64,000 nt of DNA from Clostridium sp. AF27-2AA (GCF_003478505.1 NZ_QUFI01000001.1:238147-302146), one strand, 5' to 3'. Shown: positions 41,340 to 48,737, counted from the stretch's first letter. Made by a program: numbers and translations. Notes: generated by a model from the sequence alone, not told the origin.

Positions 41340-41483
41340 ATGAAACGAGTATGTATTTGCATGGACGAAGAGCTTCATAAGCAGTTAAAGCTTCTTGCAA
41401 TAAATGAAGATAAGACGATGACCGGCCTTATCATTGAGCTTGTGAAAACTGAAATTGAAGCAAAAAAAGAGCAGTCACGCTGA
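41340..41483 (+). CDS. RHH (CopG-like) repressor of antirepressor module 1
   Basis: A 47-residue RHH protein: strand KRVCICMDEELHKQLKLLAI, turn NEDKTMTG, helix LIIELVKTEIEAKK. GGAAAGGAG precedes the ATG. Its 3' end overlaps the first hairpin of the leader of the next gene (41469-41507), linking repressor and antirepressor expression. Confidence 0.75.
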   Translation: MKRVCICMDEELHKQLKLLAINEDKTMTGLIIELVKTEIEAKKEQSR

Positions 41484-41598
41484 GTTTGGCGACCTACGTG
41501 ATTGCTCAAAAAGCAAAATCCAGAAAAGGACCTTGTACACAAAGTATATCAGCCCTTTTCTGGAAAATCAAGAATTTTGGAAAAGGAGATAGTTTATT
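41469..41598 (+). ncRNA. C4-like antisense leader, module 1
   Basis: A hairpin GAGCAGTCACG / CGTGATTGCTC (41469-41507) is followed by CCAGAAAAGG (41520-41529), whose exact complement CCTTTTCTGG lies at 41554-41563, just before the ribosome site of the antirepressor. Stem-loop plus antisense segment against the downstream translation start is the plan of C4 RNA, which controls ant in phages P1 and P22. Similarity to C4 is by architecture only. Confidence 0.5.
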
Positions 41599-42336
41599 AT
41601 GAACGAGATGCAGTTATTTAGTAATCCGGATTTTGGTGATGTCAGAGGTATGCTCATTGATGGCGAACCATGGTTTGTGGGGAAGGATGTGGCTGCCGCC
41701 CTGGGATATGGAGAAGGAAAATCTCTTGCAAATGCCGTAGCAAACCATGTTGATGAAACGGATAAGGGGGTCACTGATTTGATGACTCCTGGCGGAACAC
41801 AGAAAATGGTAATTATTAATGAATCTGGATTGTATGCGCTGATTTTCGGTAGCAGACTTGAATCAGCGAAAAAGTTCAAACGCTGGGTAACCAGTGAGGT
41901 GCTTCCATCCATTCGCAAGACCGGCTCTTATGGAACTCCTAAGTCTCCCCTGGAATTACTGGAACTTCATTATGCTGCTATTAAGCAGGTGAACGACAAA
42001 GTGGACAAGGTCCAGAAAGACTTAGATGATTTCAAACTGGATATGCCTATTCTGGGAGTAGAAGAAAACCGGATTACAAAGGCAGTTAAGAAAAAGGGCC
42101 TGGAGATTCTGGGCGGTGAGCGCAGCAATGCTTACAAAGACAGCGTCCTCCGTAGCAAGACTTACCAGGACATCTACCGGGAATTAAAGCGTCAGTTTGG
42201 CGTGAATACATACAAAGCCATCAAACGGAATCAGTGCGATACCGCGGTGGAATTGATTTCAGGATATACGCCGCCGTATGTTCTGGCTGAACAGATCAGG
42301 GGATGTAATGCGCAGATGAACATGAGCGTGAATTAA
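41599..42336 (+). CDS. Bro-N / ORF6C phage antirepressor
   Basis: A 245-residue antirepressor. The Bro-N DNA-binding domain is at about 1-105 (EPWFVGKDVAAALGYGEG, then GLYALIFGSRLESAKKFKRW, VTSEVLPSIRKTGSYG). A coiled-coil linker follows at about 115-145, then a C-terminal ORF6C-type domain (YKDSVLRSKTYQDIYRELKR to KAIKRNQCDTAVELI). Such proteins inactivate phage repressors and trigger lytic genes. Translation is probably held back by the upstream leader. Confidence 0.8.
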   Translation: MNEMQLFSNPDFGDVRGMLIDGEPWFVGKDVAAALGYGEGKSLANAVANHVDETDKGVTDLMTPGGTQKMVIINESGLYALIFGSRLESAKKFKRWVTSEVLPSIRKTGSYGTPKSPLELLELHYAAIKQVNDKVDKVQKDLDDFKLDMPILGVEENRITKAVKKKGLEILGGERSNAYKDSVLRSKTYQDIYRELKRQFGVNTYKAIKRNQCDTAVELISGYTPPYVLAEQIRGCNAQMNMSVN

Positions 42337-42366
42337 AAAGATTTGTAATTATTCTAACAAAATCTA

Positions 42367-42430
42367 TTGACTTTAAAATGACTTCAATGTATACTTCAAA
42401 TATGAAAAGACTTCAAAATGACTTCAAAGA
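42367..42430 (+). promoter_or_regulatory. promoter with ACTTCAA operator repeats
   Basis: TTGACT, 17-base spacer, TATACT (42367-42395). ACTTCAA occurs four times at 42381, 42393, 42410 and 42421, in and after the promoter. Likely operators for the RHH protein encoded next. Confidence 0.75.
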
Positions 42431-42443
42431 AAGGAGAAAAGGC

Positions 42444-42638
42444 ATGAGCGTTAAAACATTTACATTGAGGTTAACCGAGGAACAATTAGAATTTATTGGA
42501 ATGAAAGCAGCAGAATTAGGAATAAGCAAAAATGATTATATCCGGCGTTTGATTGATGGGGATATTCGTGCAGATAAACAGGATCAGATATTGCAAGGAA
42601 TCCTTGAAATCAAAAGAATGATCGAGAAGGATGTGTGA
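42444..42638 (+). CDS. RHH repressor of antirepressor module 2
   Basis: A 64-residue RHH protein: strand VKTFTLRLTEEQLEFIGMKA, helix-turn-helix part LGISKNDYIRRLIDGD, and an acidic helix at the end. ATG 42444 has AAAGGAG upstream. The ACTTCAA repeats in its promoter suggest autorepression. It ends 3 bases before the next gene. Confidence 0.75.
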   Translation: MSVKTFTLRLTEEQLEFIGMKAAELGISKNDYIRRLIDGDIRADKQDQILQGILEIKRMIEKDV

Positions 42639-42641
42639 TAA

Positions 42642-43061
42642 ATGCATAACTGGTTTATAACAGAGGATTTGTCGAAATTGCCAGTTGGCAACCGGGATTA
42701 TGGATATTGTTACGCAGTAAAGATTCCAATTATTCAGGGAATATCATTGATAAAAACTGGAGCTACGACAATGCCAAGAACTCGGTTACGGAACATAGGA
42801 AAGAGAGAAACTATCTTTTGTGTCTCTCCACCTTGCTTGAATTATTGGGAGAATGAGGAATTGCTTCATAATTATTATAGTCAGTTCCGAATCCCCTCAA
42901 GGCCACATAAAGGCGTACAGGCAGAGTTATTTAACATTAGTCTCACGCATTTGTTTAAGACAATGCCAGTATTAAAATATGAAACAAAAAATAGGAACTG
43001 CGCCCCGACCAAAGATTGCAGTTCCTATAATCCAACAAGCACCGAAAGTCTTGTCGAATAG
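42642..43061 (+). CDS. T5orf172/GIY-YIG-like domain protein
   Basis: A 139-residue protein whose core resembles the T5orf172/MUG113 branch of GIY-YIG nucleases: YGYCYAVKIPIIQGISLIKT, then GATTMPRTRLRNIG, a conserved Glu in ENEELLHNYYSQFR, and GVQAELFNISLTHL. These domains often occur beside or fused to phage antirepressors. The last 25 residues are encoded by the hairpin of the next leader, so the coding end may have been captured from it. ATG is 3 bases after the RHH stop. Confidence 0.6.
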   Translation: MHNWFITEDLSKLPVGNRDYGYCYAVKIPIIQGISLIKTGATTMPRTRLRNIGKRETIFCVSPPCLNYWENEELLHNYYSQFRIPSRPHKGVQAELFNISLTHLFKTMPVLKYETKNRNCAPTKDCSSYNPTSTESLVE

Positions 43062-43109
43062 TATTATATCGACCCTAGGTGCTCTTGTCAAATTGAAAGG
43101 AGCATTATT
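42992..43109 (+). ncRNA. C4-like antisense leader, module 2
   Basis: Hairpin TAGGAACTGC / GCAGTTCCTA (42992-43027) with loop GCCCCGACCAAAGATT, followed by CAAGCACC (43036-43043). That segment is complementary to GGTGCTCTTG at 43078-43087 with one bulge, just upstream of the AAAGGAG of the next gene. Same plan as module 1. Confidence 0.5.
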
Positions 43110-43409
43110 TTGGAAAACTTAAAAGTTATTGAGAATGAACTGGTTCCAGTATATGTTACCAGCACAGGTGAAAAGGTTGTGTATGGTTCAGAACTTCATG
43201 AAGTTTTATCGGTAAAGAGTCCATATAGAGAGTGGTCGCAAAGAAGATTGAAAGATTGTGACGCTTTAGAAAAAGAGGATTTTCAAGCCGTAGAAATTTC
43301 TACACCTTCCGGTCAGACCAAGAAAGATCACATTATCAAGCTTGATACCGCAAAGGAAATGGCGATGCTTGAGCGCATAGAATTGGTGAAAGCCATGATA
43401 AAAAAATAA
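43110..43409 (+). CDS. AntA/AntB antirepressor N-terminal domain, truncated
   Basis: A 99-residue protein consisting only of the AntA/AntB domain: YGSELHEVLSVKSPYREWSQ, then RRLKDCDALEKEDFQ and KKDHIIKLDTAKEMAMLERI. Full antirepressors add a linker and a C-terminal domain, absent here. TTG start with GAAAGGAG 7 bases upstream; a rare start fits low expression. The stop codon overlaps the first hairpin of the next leader. Confidence 0.7.
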   Translation: MENLKVIENELVPVYVTSTGEKVVYGSELHEVLSVKSPYREWSQRRLKDCDALEKEDFQAVEISTPSGQTKKDHIIKLDTAKEMAMLERIELVKAMIKK

Positions 43410-43545
43410 GAAGTTGCCCCGCTACCAACGATTGCAACTTCTAAATAGTAGAAAGAAGATTCTTAGAAAGAAGCTCCTTCTAGTGAATTATTGTATCACC
43501 AGAAAAGACTTCTTTCAAGGCAAAATTGAAAGGAGACAATTGAAT
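43409..43545 (+). ncRNA. C4-like antisense leader, module 3
   Basis: Hairpin AGAAGTTGC / GCAACTTCT (43409-43442) with loop CCCCGCTACCAACGATT, very like that of module 2. Two copies of AGAAAGAAG follow (43450 and 43465); their complement CTTCTTTC lies at 43509-43516, upstream of the AAAGGAG of the next gene. Confidence 0.5.
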
Positions 43546-44022
43546 ATGAACGCTTTAATGAATAACTCCGTTACTGACCAGAATTATTTAACACCTATTG
43601 AAATGGCCCTTGGCGTTGATGAACAGGGCATGACGACCGCCAGAAAGCTGTATGAGTTTTTAGAACTGAGAAAAGCTGATTTCGCAAGATGGTGCAAGAA
43701 AAATATTATCGAGAATGAATTTGCAACAGAAAATGAGGATTTGGTGCGACTCATCATTGATGCGGAGACGCCCACTGGTGGAAAAATCACAAGAGAAGAT
43801 TACCGCCTCACCGCCCATTTCGCAAAGAAACTGTCCGTCAAAGGAAATAGCGAGAAGGCAGAGCAGGCCAGAGAGTATTTCACGACAGTGGAAGAGCGGG
43901 TAAAGCAGAAAGCTATTGACTTGTCGCAGCTGTCTCCGGAACTCCAGATGTTCAATAAAATCTTTCAGTCGGTTGCGCAGCAGCAGATTGAACAGAAAAA
44001 GCAGGCCGAACATATTGTTTAA
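43546..44022 (+). CDS. AntA/AntB antirepressor with linker, C-terminus missing
   Basis: A 158-residue protein: N-terminal arm, AntA-like domain (TARKLYEFLELRKADFARWC, then YRLTAHFAKKLSVKGNSEKA and EQAREYFTTVEERVKQ) and a linker DLSQLSPELQMFNKIFQSVA that ends at QAEHIV. The linker DNA and protein match the linker of the gene at 44387 (IDYSQLSPELQMFQQIF...RQAEHL), but the C-terminal domain present there is lost. It looks like the front of an antirepressor separated from a shared back end. Confidence 0.75.
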   Translation: MNALMNNSVTDQNYLTPIEMALGVDEQGMTTARKLYEFLELRKADFARWCKKNIIENEFATENEDLVRLIIDAETPTGGKITREDYRLTAHFAKKLSVKGNSEKAEQAREYFTTVEERVKQKAIDLSQLSPELQMFNKIFQSVAQQQIEQKKQAEHIV

Positions 44023-44029
44023 TTAACGC

Positions 44030-44071
44030 TTGACTTTTGCTAGCAACTATTGTATTATGTTGCTAGCAACT
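44030..44071 (+). promoter_or_regulatory. promoter with TTGCTAGCAACT operators
   Basis: TTGACT, 17-base spacer, TATTAT (44030-44058). Two copies of the palindrome-containing word TTGCTAGCAACT lie at 44037-44048 and 44060-44071, one inside the spacer and one over the transcription start. Operators for the RHH protein encoded next are likely. Confidence 0.8.
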
Positions 44072-44087
44072 TAAAGGAGGCGATGAA

Positions 44088-44264
44088 GTGGTTGCTAGAA
44101 AAGATAATTCCGAATACTTCAAAAAAAGACGGGAGACCATTGGACAATTTAGTGTATCTGTTTCAAGAGAAAAACTGGATGCATTGAATGCAAGATTGAA
44201 AGAGAAGAATCAAACTAAAACTGCATGGTTAAACGAGAAGATTGATGAAGAACTTGGAAAATAA
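44088..44264 (+). CDS. RHH repressor of antirepressor module 4
   Basis: A 58-residue protein with a GTG start 7 bases after AAAGGAGG. The RHH pattern is strand GQFSVSVSREKLDALNARLK, turn EKNQTK and helix TAWLNEKIDEEL. An overlapping ATG 5 bases earlier in another frame gives only 34 residues. It is probably autorepressed through the TTGCTAGCAACT repeats. Confidence 0.75.
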   Translation: MVARKDNSEYFKKRRETIGQFSVSVSREKLDALNARLKEKNQTKTAWLNEKIDEELGK

Positions 44265-44272
44265 CTAAAAAG

Positions 44273-44386
44273 GGGGTATCCGCTAGCCCTAGGAAAGTTG
44301 ACGGACACCCAACACCTACAAGAGGTATACGTAAATCTTACTACAAAATACCTTTGTTGGTCAACTACTATATGGAGGTGTTTTTA
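44273..44386 (+). ncRNA. C4-like antisense leader, module 4
   Basis: Hairpin GGGTATCCG / CGGACACCC (44274-44310). The segment AACACCTACAAGAGGTAT (44311-44327) is complementary to ATACCTTTGTTGGT (44348-44361) with one bulge and one mismatch, and its AACACCT also to AGGTGTT at the ribosome site (44376-44382). This could hide the GGAGGTG of the antirepressor gene. Confidence 0.5.
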
Positions 44387-45181
44387 TTGTACAACGAATT
44401 ACAAAGAACAGAATTTAATGGAGTGCTGGTTCTTACAACACAGCAACTTGCAGAAGCATATGCTACTTCTACAGATACCATAACAAAAAACTTCAATCGA
44501 AACAAAGAAAGATATGAGCAAGGAAAACATTATATACCCCTTGAAGGTGATGAAAAAAATAGATTTTTGAACCAAGGACAAAATGTCCGAGGTTCAAAGA
44601 ACGCAAAAGTACTTTATCTCTGGACAGAAAAAGGTGCGTTCCTTCATGCGAAATCTTTGAATACGGATAAAGCATGGGAAGTGTATGACAGGTTAGTGGA
44701 TAACTATTTTCATCAGAAACAGAAAGCCATTGACTATTCCCAACTGTCACCGGAGCTTCAGATGTTTCAGCAGATTTTCAATTCTGTGGCAGAACAGCAG
44801 ATTGAACAGAAGCGCCAGGCCGAACATCTCCGAAAGGTTGAGAACCGTGTTGAATCAATCCGAGAGGTTGTTGCGATCAATTCAACCTCATGGCGTACCG
44901 AAACAGCGAACATCCTTGGTAAGATCGGATCACAGCTTGGCGGCGGCAAGATGTATAGCAATGTTCGGAACGAATGCTATGAACTGCTGCAGAAGCGTGC
45001 TGGTGTCAACTTACATATGCGCTTGACCAATAAGCGCCGCCGGATGGCTGATGAGGGTGCGAGCAAGTCGGCCCGTGATAAACTGACCTATGTGGATGTT
45101 ATCGCTGAGGACAAGAAGCTGATTGAGTGTTTTGTGGCAATCGTCAAGGAAATGGCCATTAAATACGGTATTGGAAGATAG
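44387..45181 (+). CDS. ORF6N-ORF6C phage antirepressor
   Basis: A 264-residue antirepressor. The N-terminal ORF6N domain spans about 1-105 (LTTQQLAEAYATSTDTITKN, KVLYLWTEKGAFLHAKSLNT, KAWEVYDRLVDNYF). The linker DYSQLSPELQMFQQIFNSVA matches the truncated neighbour at 43546. The C-terminal ORF6C domain covers about 165-264 (SNVRNECYELLQKRAGVNLH and LIECFVAIVKEMAIKYG). TTG start 6 bases after GGAGGTG. It is the complete member of the array. Confidence 0.8.
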   Translation: MYNELQRTEFNGVLVLTTQQLAEAYATSTDTITKNFNRNKERYEQGKHYIPLEGDEKNRFLNQGQNVRGSKNAKVLYLWTEKGAFLHAKSLNTDKAWEVYDRLVDNYFHQKQKAIDYSQLSPELQMFQQIFNSVAEQQIEQKRQAEHLRKVENRVESIREVVAINSTSWRTETANILGKIGSQLGGGKMYSNVRNECYELLQKRAGVNLHMRLTNKRRRMADEGASKSARDKLTYVDVIAEDKKLIECFVAIVKEMAIKYGIGR

Positions 45182-45196
45182 GACGGAGGATATATT

Positions 45197-45463
45197 ATGG
45201 AAGAATTTGCAAGAATGATTTATGAACAGTGGGCAAAGGCTCAGATGGATAGAGATTTATACTTCGATAAAGGTTCCGACCTTATGAACAGACTGGAAAA
45301 GATTTTATCCCGTGATTTATCAGATGAAATCTATGAGACATTTTGTGATAGCTGCCAGGAAGTAGAGCAGAACGCCTTTATTGATGGCTTCGCATATGCT
45401 TGCAAGTGCCTGTCGCATGGGAAGATTGAGTTTGGAAAAGATGTGGCTCCAAAAGCATCATAA
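45197..45463 (+). CDS. hypothetical phage protein
   Basis: An 88-residue acidic helical protein (DLYFDKGSDLMNRLEKILSR), similar in style to short uncharacterised proteins at the end of Firmicutes phage antirepressor operons. ACGGAGG lies before the ATG; it starts 15 bases after the antirepressor and shares its terminator at 45481. Confidence 0.5.
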   Translation: MEEFARMIYEQWAKAQMDRDLYFDKGSDLMNRLEKILSRDLSDEIYETFCDSCQEVEQNAFIDGFAYACKCLSHGKIEFGKDVAPKAS

Positions 45464-45480
45464 AGAAAAATAGGATTGAA

Positions 45481-45520
45481 TGAGCAGCTGGCATTTCAGT
45501 GTCAGCTGCTTTTGTGTTCG
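45481..45520 (+). terminator. intrinsic terminator
   Basis: AGCAGCTG...CAGCTGCT followed by TTTGTG, after the antirepressor operon. Confidence 0.65.
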
Positions 45521-45584
45521 CATATTGCTTAGTGGGCGGCAGTGTGCTATATTTGAGGTATCAAAAGTACAGGGGGCAGCACAT

Positions 45585-46031
45585 ATGCAGGATTTATCGT
45601 TATTCACATACAAAGAAGCTATAAACATGATATTAGGATTCTACACATTTACTAAGGGATTCTGGGAGTCTGATTTAGATGATTATCCAGAAGTTAAGCG
45701 CTTTATAGAGTACGGTTATGCCCAAAAAGACGAGAAATACAACGAATTATTTGTAAAATCAGAAGCAGGTACGGACTTGCTTCATGAATATATAAAAAGC
45801 ATTTCAGAGAGTTTTATCAAATACATGAAAGAAAAAGGATCAGAATCACCCTGTGATGATGTTAACAAGTGGTTTAAGGAGAAATTCAATATTGAAACAG
45901 ATTTTGACAGCGAGGAAATTGCTTTGTACATTGCTGGAAATTTAAGACATTATGGATACAAAATTATCAGATGTTTTTCTACACGCAGAGGTCGTTATTA
46001 TATAATGGAACCACTTACACAGCGAACCTAA
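45585..46031 (+). CDS. hypothetical lysogenic-conversion protein
   Basis: A 148-residue soluble protein, mostly helical (KEAINMILGFYTFTKGFWES near the start) with a C-terminal basic beta segment (RCFSTRRGRYYIMEPL). GGGGGCAG precedes ATG 45585. Stands alone between two terminators, so it is an autonomous cargo gene. Function unknown. Confidence 0.45.
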   Translation: MQDLSLFTYKEAINMILGFYTFTKGFWESDLDDYPEVKRFIEYGYAQKDEKYNELFVKSEAGTDLLHEYIKSISESFIKYMKEKGSESPCDDVNKWFKEKFNIETDFDSEEIALYIAGNLRHYGYKIIRCFSTRRGRYYIMEPLTQRT

Positions 46032-46153
46032 ACCCGTTCAAACCGTTCACATTTGCGAATAAAAAGGAAAAGGTTGTGAGGAAAGAAAGAACTATTTCAA
46101 GCAATGTATTTGTTTGCAATAAATGCGGAAAGACATTCTATTGAATACATAAT

Positions 46154-46178
46154 TGCCGGCAGAAATGTCGGCTTTTTT
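46154..46178 (+). terminator. intrinsic terminator
   Basis: TGCCGGCAGAAATGTCGGC followed by TTTTTT. Confidence 0.75.
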
Positions 46179-46281
46179 AATTTATCTGATTATTGCAAAT
46201 ATTGACACATTTTATTTGCCATGGTATCATCATCTTACAATGAACATATATTCTATATAAATTAATGAAAGGGGGATCACT

Positions 46282-46728
46282 ATGACCGATGTTCGTTACG
46301 TGGCAGATTATTTCCTTAGTAGAGCGTCTATGACTCATAAAAAATTGGAAAAACTGTGTTATTATGCGCAAGCATGGTACTGGGCGAATTATAATGCTCC
46401 GCTGTTTAATAATCGTTTTGAAGCATGGGTGCATGGTCCGGTATCTCCTGATCTTTATGCAAAATACAAGCAGTGGGGCTGGATGCCGATACCAATGGGA
46501 GGAGATAATAGCCCTATGTTTAATAACAAGGAACTGGATATTTTAAATAAGGTTTACGATACTTATGGTGTATATGACGGAGATGAGCTGGAAAATTTGA
46601 CACATAAGGAAGAACCATGGATAAAGGCAAGGTCAGGATGCGGACCGTTGGATTATTCTAGAAACCCTATTTCTATGAAAGATATGAGGGATTATTACGG
46701 TGAGAGGATAGGCAGAAAGTATGAATAG
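46282..46728 (+). CDS. Panacea-domain antitoxin (DUF4065)
   Basis: A 148-residue protein with the Panacea/DUF4065 pattern: VADYFLSRASMTHKKLEKLC, YYAQAWYWANYNAPLFNNRF, EAWVHGPVSPDLYAKYKQWG, and LENLTHKEEPWIKARSG. Panacea proteins are known antitoxins paired with unrelated toxins, several acting on membranes. AAAGGGGGATC lies upstream. Its last 8 bases overlap the next gene, the usual coupling in toxin-antitoxin pairs. Alternative reading: a SocA-type protease adaptor, which belongs to the same family. Confidence 0.75.
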   Translation: MTDVRYVADYFLSRASMTHKKLEKLCYYAQAWYWANYNAPLFNNRFEAWVHGPVSPDLYAKYKQWGWMPIPMGGDNSPMFNNKELDILNKVYDTYGVYDGDELENLTHKEEPWIKARSGCGPLDYSRNPISMKDMRDYYGERIGRKYE

Positions 46729-47368
46729 TGATGTTGCCGTAAATAGTGTTCAAATTCCGTTGGGTGTATTGATTGTTTTAATGATCTGCGTAGCTATGAT
46801 TAGCGGAATGATTTGGTACAATATCGGAAAGGCCCATAATTCTCCAAATAGGAATGAAGTATTGTATAAAGCTTTTATCAATATGGATAATTATGTGATC
46901 GTGGTAGCCTTATTGTTATTAATTTTTTCGATAGGCTTATCTATTACTGGAATTGAACAGAATCTTGCTATTGTGATTCTAAACGTATTTTCTTCGGTTG
47001 TTTTCTCCTGGCTTTTGACAAAGAAAACATCAATCAAGGACTTTAAAGAGAAAGAAGAGGAACTTGCATTACGTTCTTACCGGCACATTAATTATATAGA
47101 ATCTGCGGCAAATACAGCTTCACAAGCTCTGGAGCAGTATGCCTATTCCAGTGACGATATAACTCCAGAGGTAAAATTGATTTTATCCAGCGCCAAGGAA
47201 CAAATCAAATATATCCAAGGCGGTATCAATACTTGCAAAATGGACTGGTTTGATTTGCTATCGGAAGAGGAGCAGGACAATCAGAAACGGTCAGAACATA
47301 ATCCGAATGATTATGGCACTGTTGATACGGTGATACGCAACGAAGAAATAAATCAAGAGGACGCATGA
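46721..47368 (+). CDS. membrane protein paired with Panacea antitoxin (putative toxin)
   Basis: A 215-residue protein with three hydrophobic helices (about 12-34, 56-76 and 83-103) and a cytoplasmic helical tail (EEELALRSYRHINYIESAAN). It overlaps the Panacea gene by 8 bases and so is the expected toxin partner. Its length is above that of the smallest membrane toxins, so a signalling or exclusion role is also possible. A terminator follows directly. Confidence 0.65.
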   Translation: MNSDVAVNSVQIPLGVLIVLMICVAMISGMIWYNIGKAHNSPNRNEVLYKAFINMDNYVIVVALLLLIFSIGLSITGIEQNLAIVILNVFSSVVFSWLLTKKTSIKDFKEKEEELALRSYRHINYIESAANTASQALEQYAYSSDDITPEVKLILSSAKEQIKYIQGGINTCKMDWFDLLSEEEQDNQKRSEHNPNDYGTVDTVIRNEEINQEDA

Positions 47369-47376
47369 AAGAACAA

Positions 47377-47405
47377 GGGATCGGCATTTTGCCGGTCCCA
47401 TTTTG
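47377..47405 (+). terminator. intrinsic terminator
   Basis: GGATCGGCA-TTT-TGCCGGTCC followed by CATTTTG. Confidence 0.65.
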
Positions 47406-47489
47406 CGCTAATATTCATCTGCCTGTTGCTGTGCAAACAAAAACCTTGACAATGTTGTATGATCTCTTCGGAAAGGAGGGTACCATACA

Positions 47490-47738
47490 ATGATGAGAAG
47501 AAAACTGGTACTACTTACAGAAAAAGCAGAGAGATTAATTCCAAGAATAAAGGAGGTGTTGACCACATCAGGAACTAGCATGAATCAAACGGAAATGTCC
47601 TGTGCGTTGGGCTGCGCTAATGATCTTGATTTGCTTAAGGCATTAGAGTGGCTTCGTTCTGAGCATATTCTTGAATATGACATTCGCCCGTTGCCATGCG
47701 AGGATGATCTGAGTGTGAGGTATAAATTTCGCAAATAA
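47490..47738 (+). CDS. winged-helix small protein
   Basis: An 82-residue protein with helices (RLIPRIKEVLTTSGTSMNQT, then EMSCALGCANDLDLLKALEW) and a beta wing (LRSEHILEYDIRPLP to VRYKFRK), a likely winged-helix DNA-binding fold. GGAAAGGAGG precedes the ATG. Stand-alone gene facing the leftward gene at 48420; both end at a shared hairpin. Confidence 0.5.
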   Translation: MMRRKLVLLTEKAERLIPRIKEVLTTSGTSMNQTEMSCALGCANDLDLLKALEWLRSEHILEYDIRPLPCEDDLSVRYKFRK

Positions 47739-47756
47739 GGTAAGTTGATGAAAAAT

Positions 47757-47777
47757 GCCGGGGATTATTTCCCCGGC
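47757..47777. terminator. bidirectional hairpin between convergent genes
   Basis: GCCGGGG-ATTATTT-CCCCGGC, with A-rich sequence on the left that gives a T-run for the leftward transcript. Confidence 0.65.
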
Positions 47778-47796
47778 TGTGATTCTACCATCGTTT

Positions 47797-48420
47797 TTAA
47801 AGACATTCTTTAACAAGTTTTCCATATTCATTGATGAAATATCCAGCATGTTCGTAATCTTCTGGTTGGGTAGCACCGCCACCACCATTAACATCATTAG
47901 ATTCTCTAAGAAGGCCGAGATGATATAAATTATCTACGGCTAACTTGCTAAAACCATTTCCGTCGTTTGTAAATTCCACGTCATCTTCAAACTTAAAAAG
48001 CATGAGCAGATCTTCGTAATAGCAGTTTTGGATTATTTGTGCTAACCGGAAATAATCATCATAGCTAGTTCCTCTGGAAACAACCTTTTTGTATAATTTA
48101 CCTGCCAAGATTGCTTTCTCTGGTTGATTCATTGCCAAAACCGAATCCAAAATTCGTTCTCCGGTTTTTTCTTTGTTTTCTGCATGTTTTTCCAAAAAAC
48201 TTGAAATTTGATCAGCGGACAGACTGTTGCAGTTCATTAAAAATTCAACTAGCTTTTTTTGCTCACGTTTATCAATGTAAGAACGAGCATCTTGCCCGAG
48301 GGCAATTAACCCTTTAATACAAGGAATTTGTTTAACGAGTTCGTTGTTAGAAAATGCGTCTAATAAAGATTCACCACCGTCAATAAGTAAATCTGCAATG
48401 TACTCTTTCGTATATTCCAT
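47797..48420 (-). CDS. leftward hypothetical moron protein
   Basis: A 207-residue soluble protein, the only large leftward gene in the right half of the prophage. Its N-terminal part is helical (YIADLLIDGGESLLDAFSNN, LVKQIPCIKGLIALGQDARS), followed by SADQISSFLEKHAENKEK, and a C-terminal winged-helix-like part (LAVDNLYHLGLLRESNDVNG). GGGAGGGG precedes the ATG and TATAAT lies about 25 bases upstream on that strand, so it is expressed independently of lytic genes. Reverse orientation and isolation are typical of lysogeny-expressed defence or exclusion genes; that role is inferred. Confidence 0.55.
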   Translation of the reverse strand: MEYTKEYIADLLIDGGESLLDAFSNNELVKQIPCIKGLIALGQDARSYIDKREQKKLVEFLMNCNSLSADQISSFLEKHAENKEKTGERILDSVLAMNQPEKAILAGKLYKKVVSRGTSYDDYFRLAQIIQNCYYEDLLMLFKFEDDVEFTNDGNGFSKLAVDNLYHLGLLRESNDVNGGGGATQPEDYEHAGYFINEYGKLVKECL

Positions 48421-48519
48421 TTAGAATCCCCTCCCTTGCTTTAGATTATACCGCCGATTGAGACAGAAAGTAAGCTTCTGGTTCCAGAAAATCTGACAAT
48501 TTTTGCGGTTATGATGGCA

Positions 48520-48732
48520 TATAGTAATATTGAAAATGGTCTTATAGCAACAAATTTTTCCCCATATCGTGGCAATGAGATGGATTTTTGCAAGAATTAT
48601 TCAGATAATAATGGAGCAATTGCGTTTAATTATAGAGGTGCTAAGACGAAAATTTCCAGATATGAATTTTACGATGGAAATATGGGTTTGCTCTTTCGTA
48701 TTGATGCAAATGGTTTCCATTCTGCAAAATGA
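48520..48732 (+). other. silent tail-fibre C-terminal cassette D+
   Basis: A 70-codon frame opening at TATAGTAATATTGAA (Tyr-Ser-Asn-Ile-Glu). The sequence (NFSPYRGNEMDFCKNYSDNN and FYDGNMGLLFRIDANGFHSA) is fibre-tip-like. ATG codons lie 6 and 9 bases upstream but with no ribosome site. It lies 24 kb from the fibre gene, at the right end of the prophage. Confidence 0.7.
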
Positions 48733-48737
48733 TCATT

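Noticed and set aside
42367-42430. ACTTCAA repeats as a CRISPR-like or transposon end
   Set aside because: Copies are irregularly spaced, only 7-8 bases long, and lie in and just after a strong promoter upstream of an RHH gene, which fits operators.
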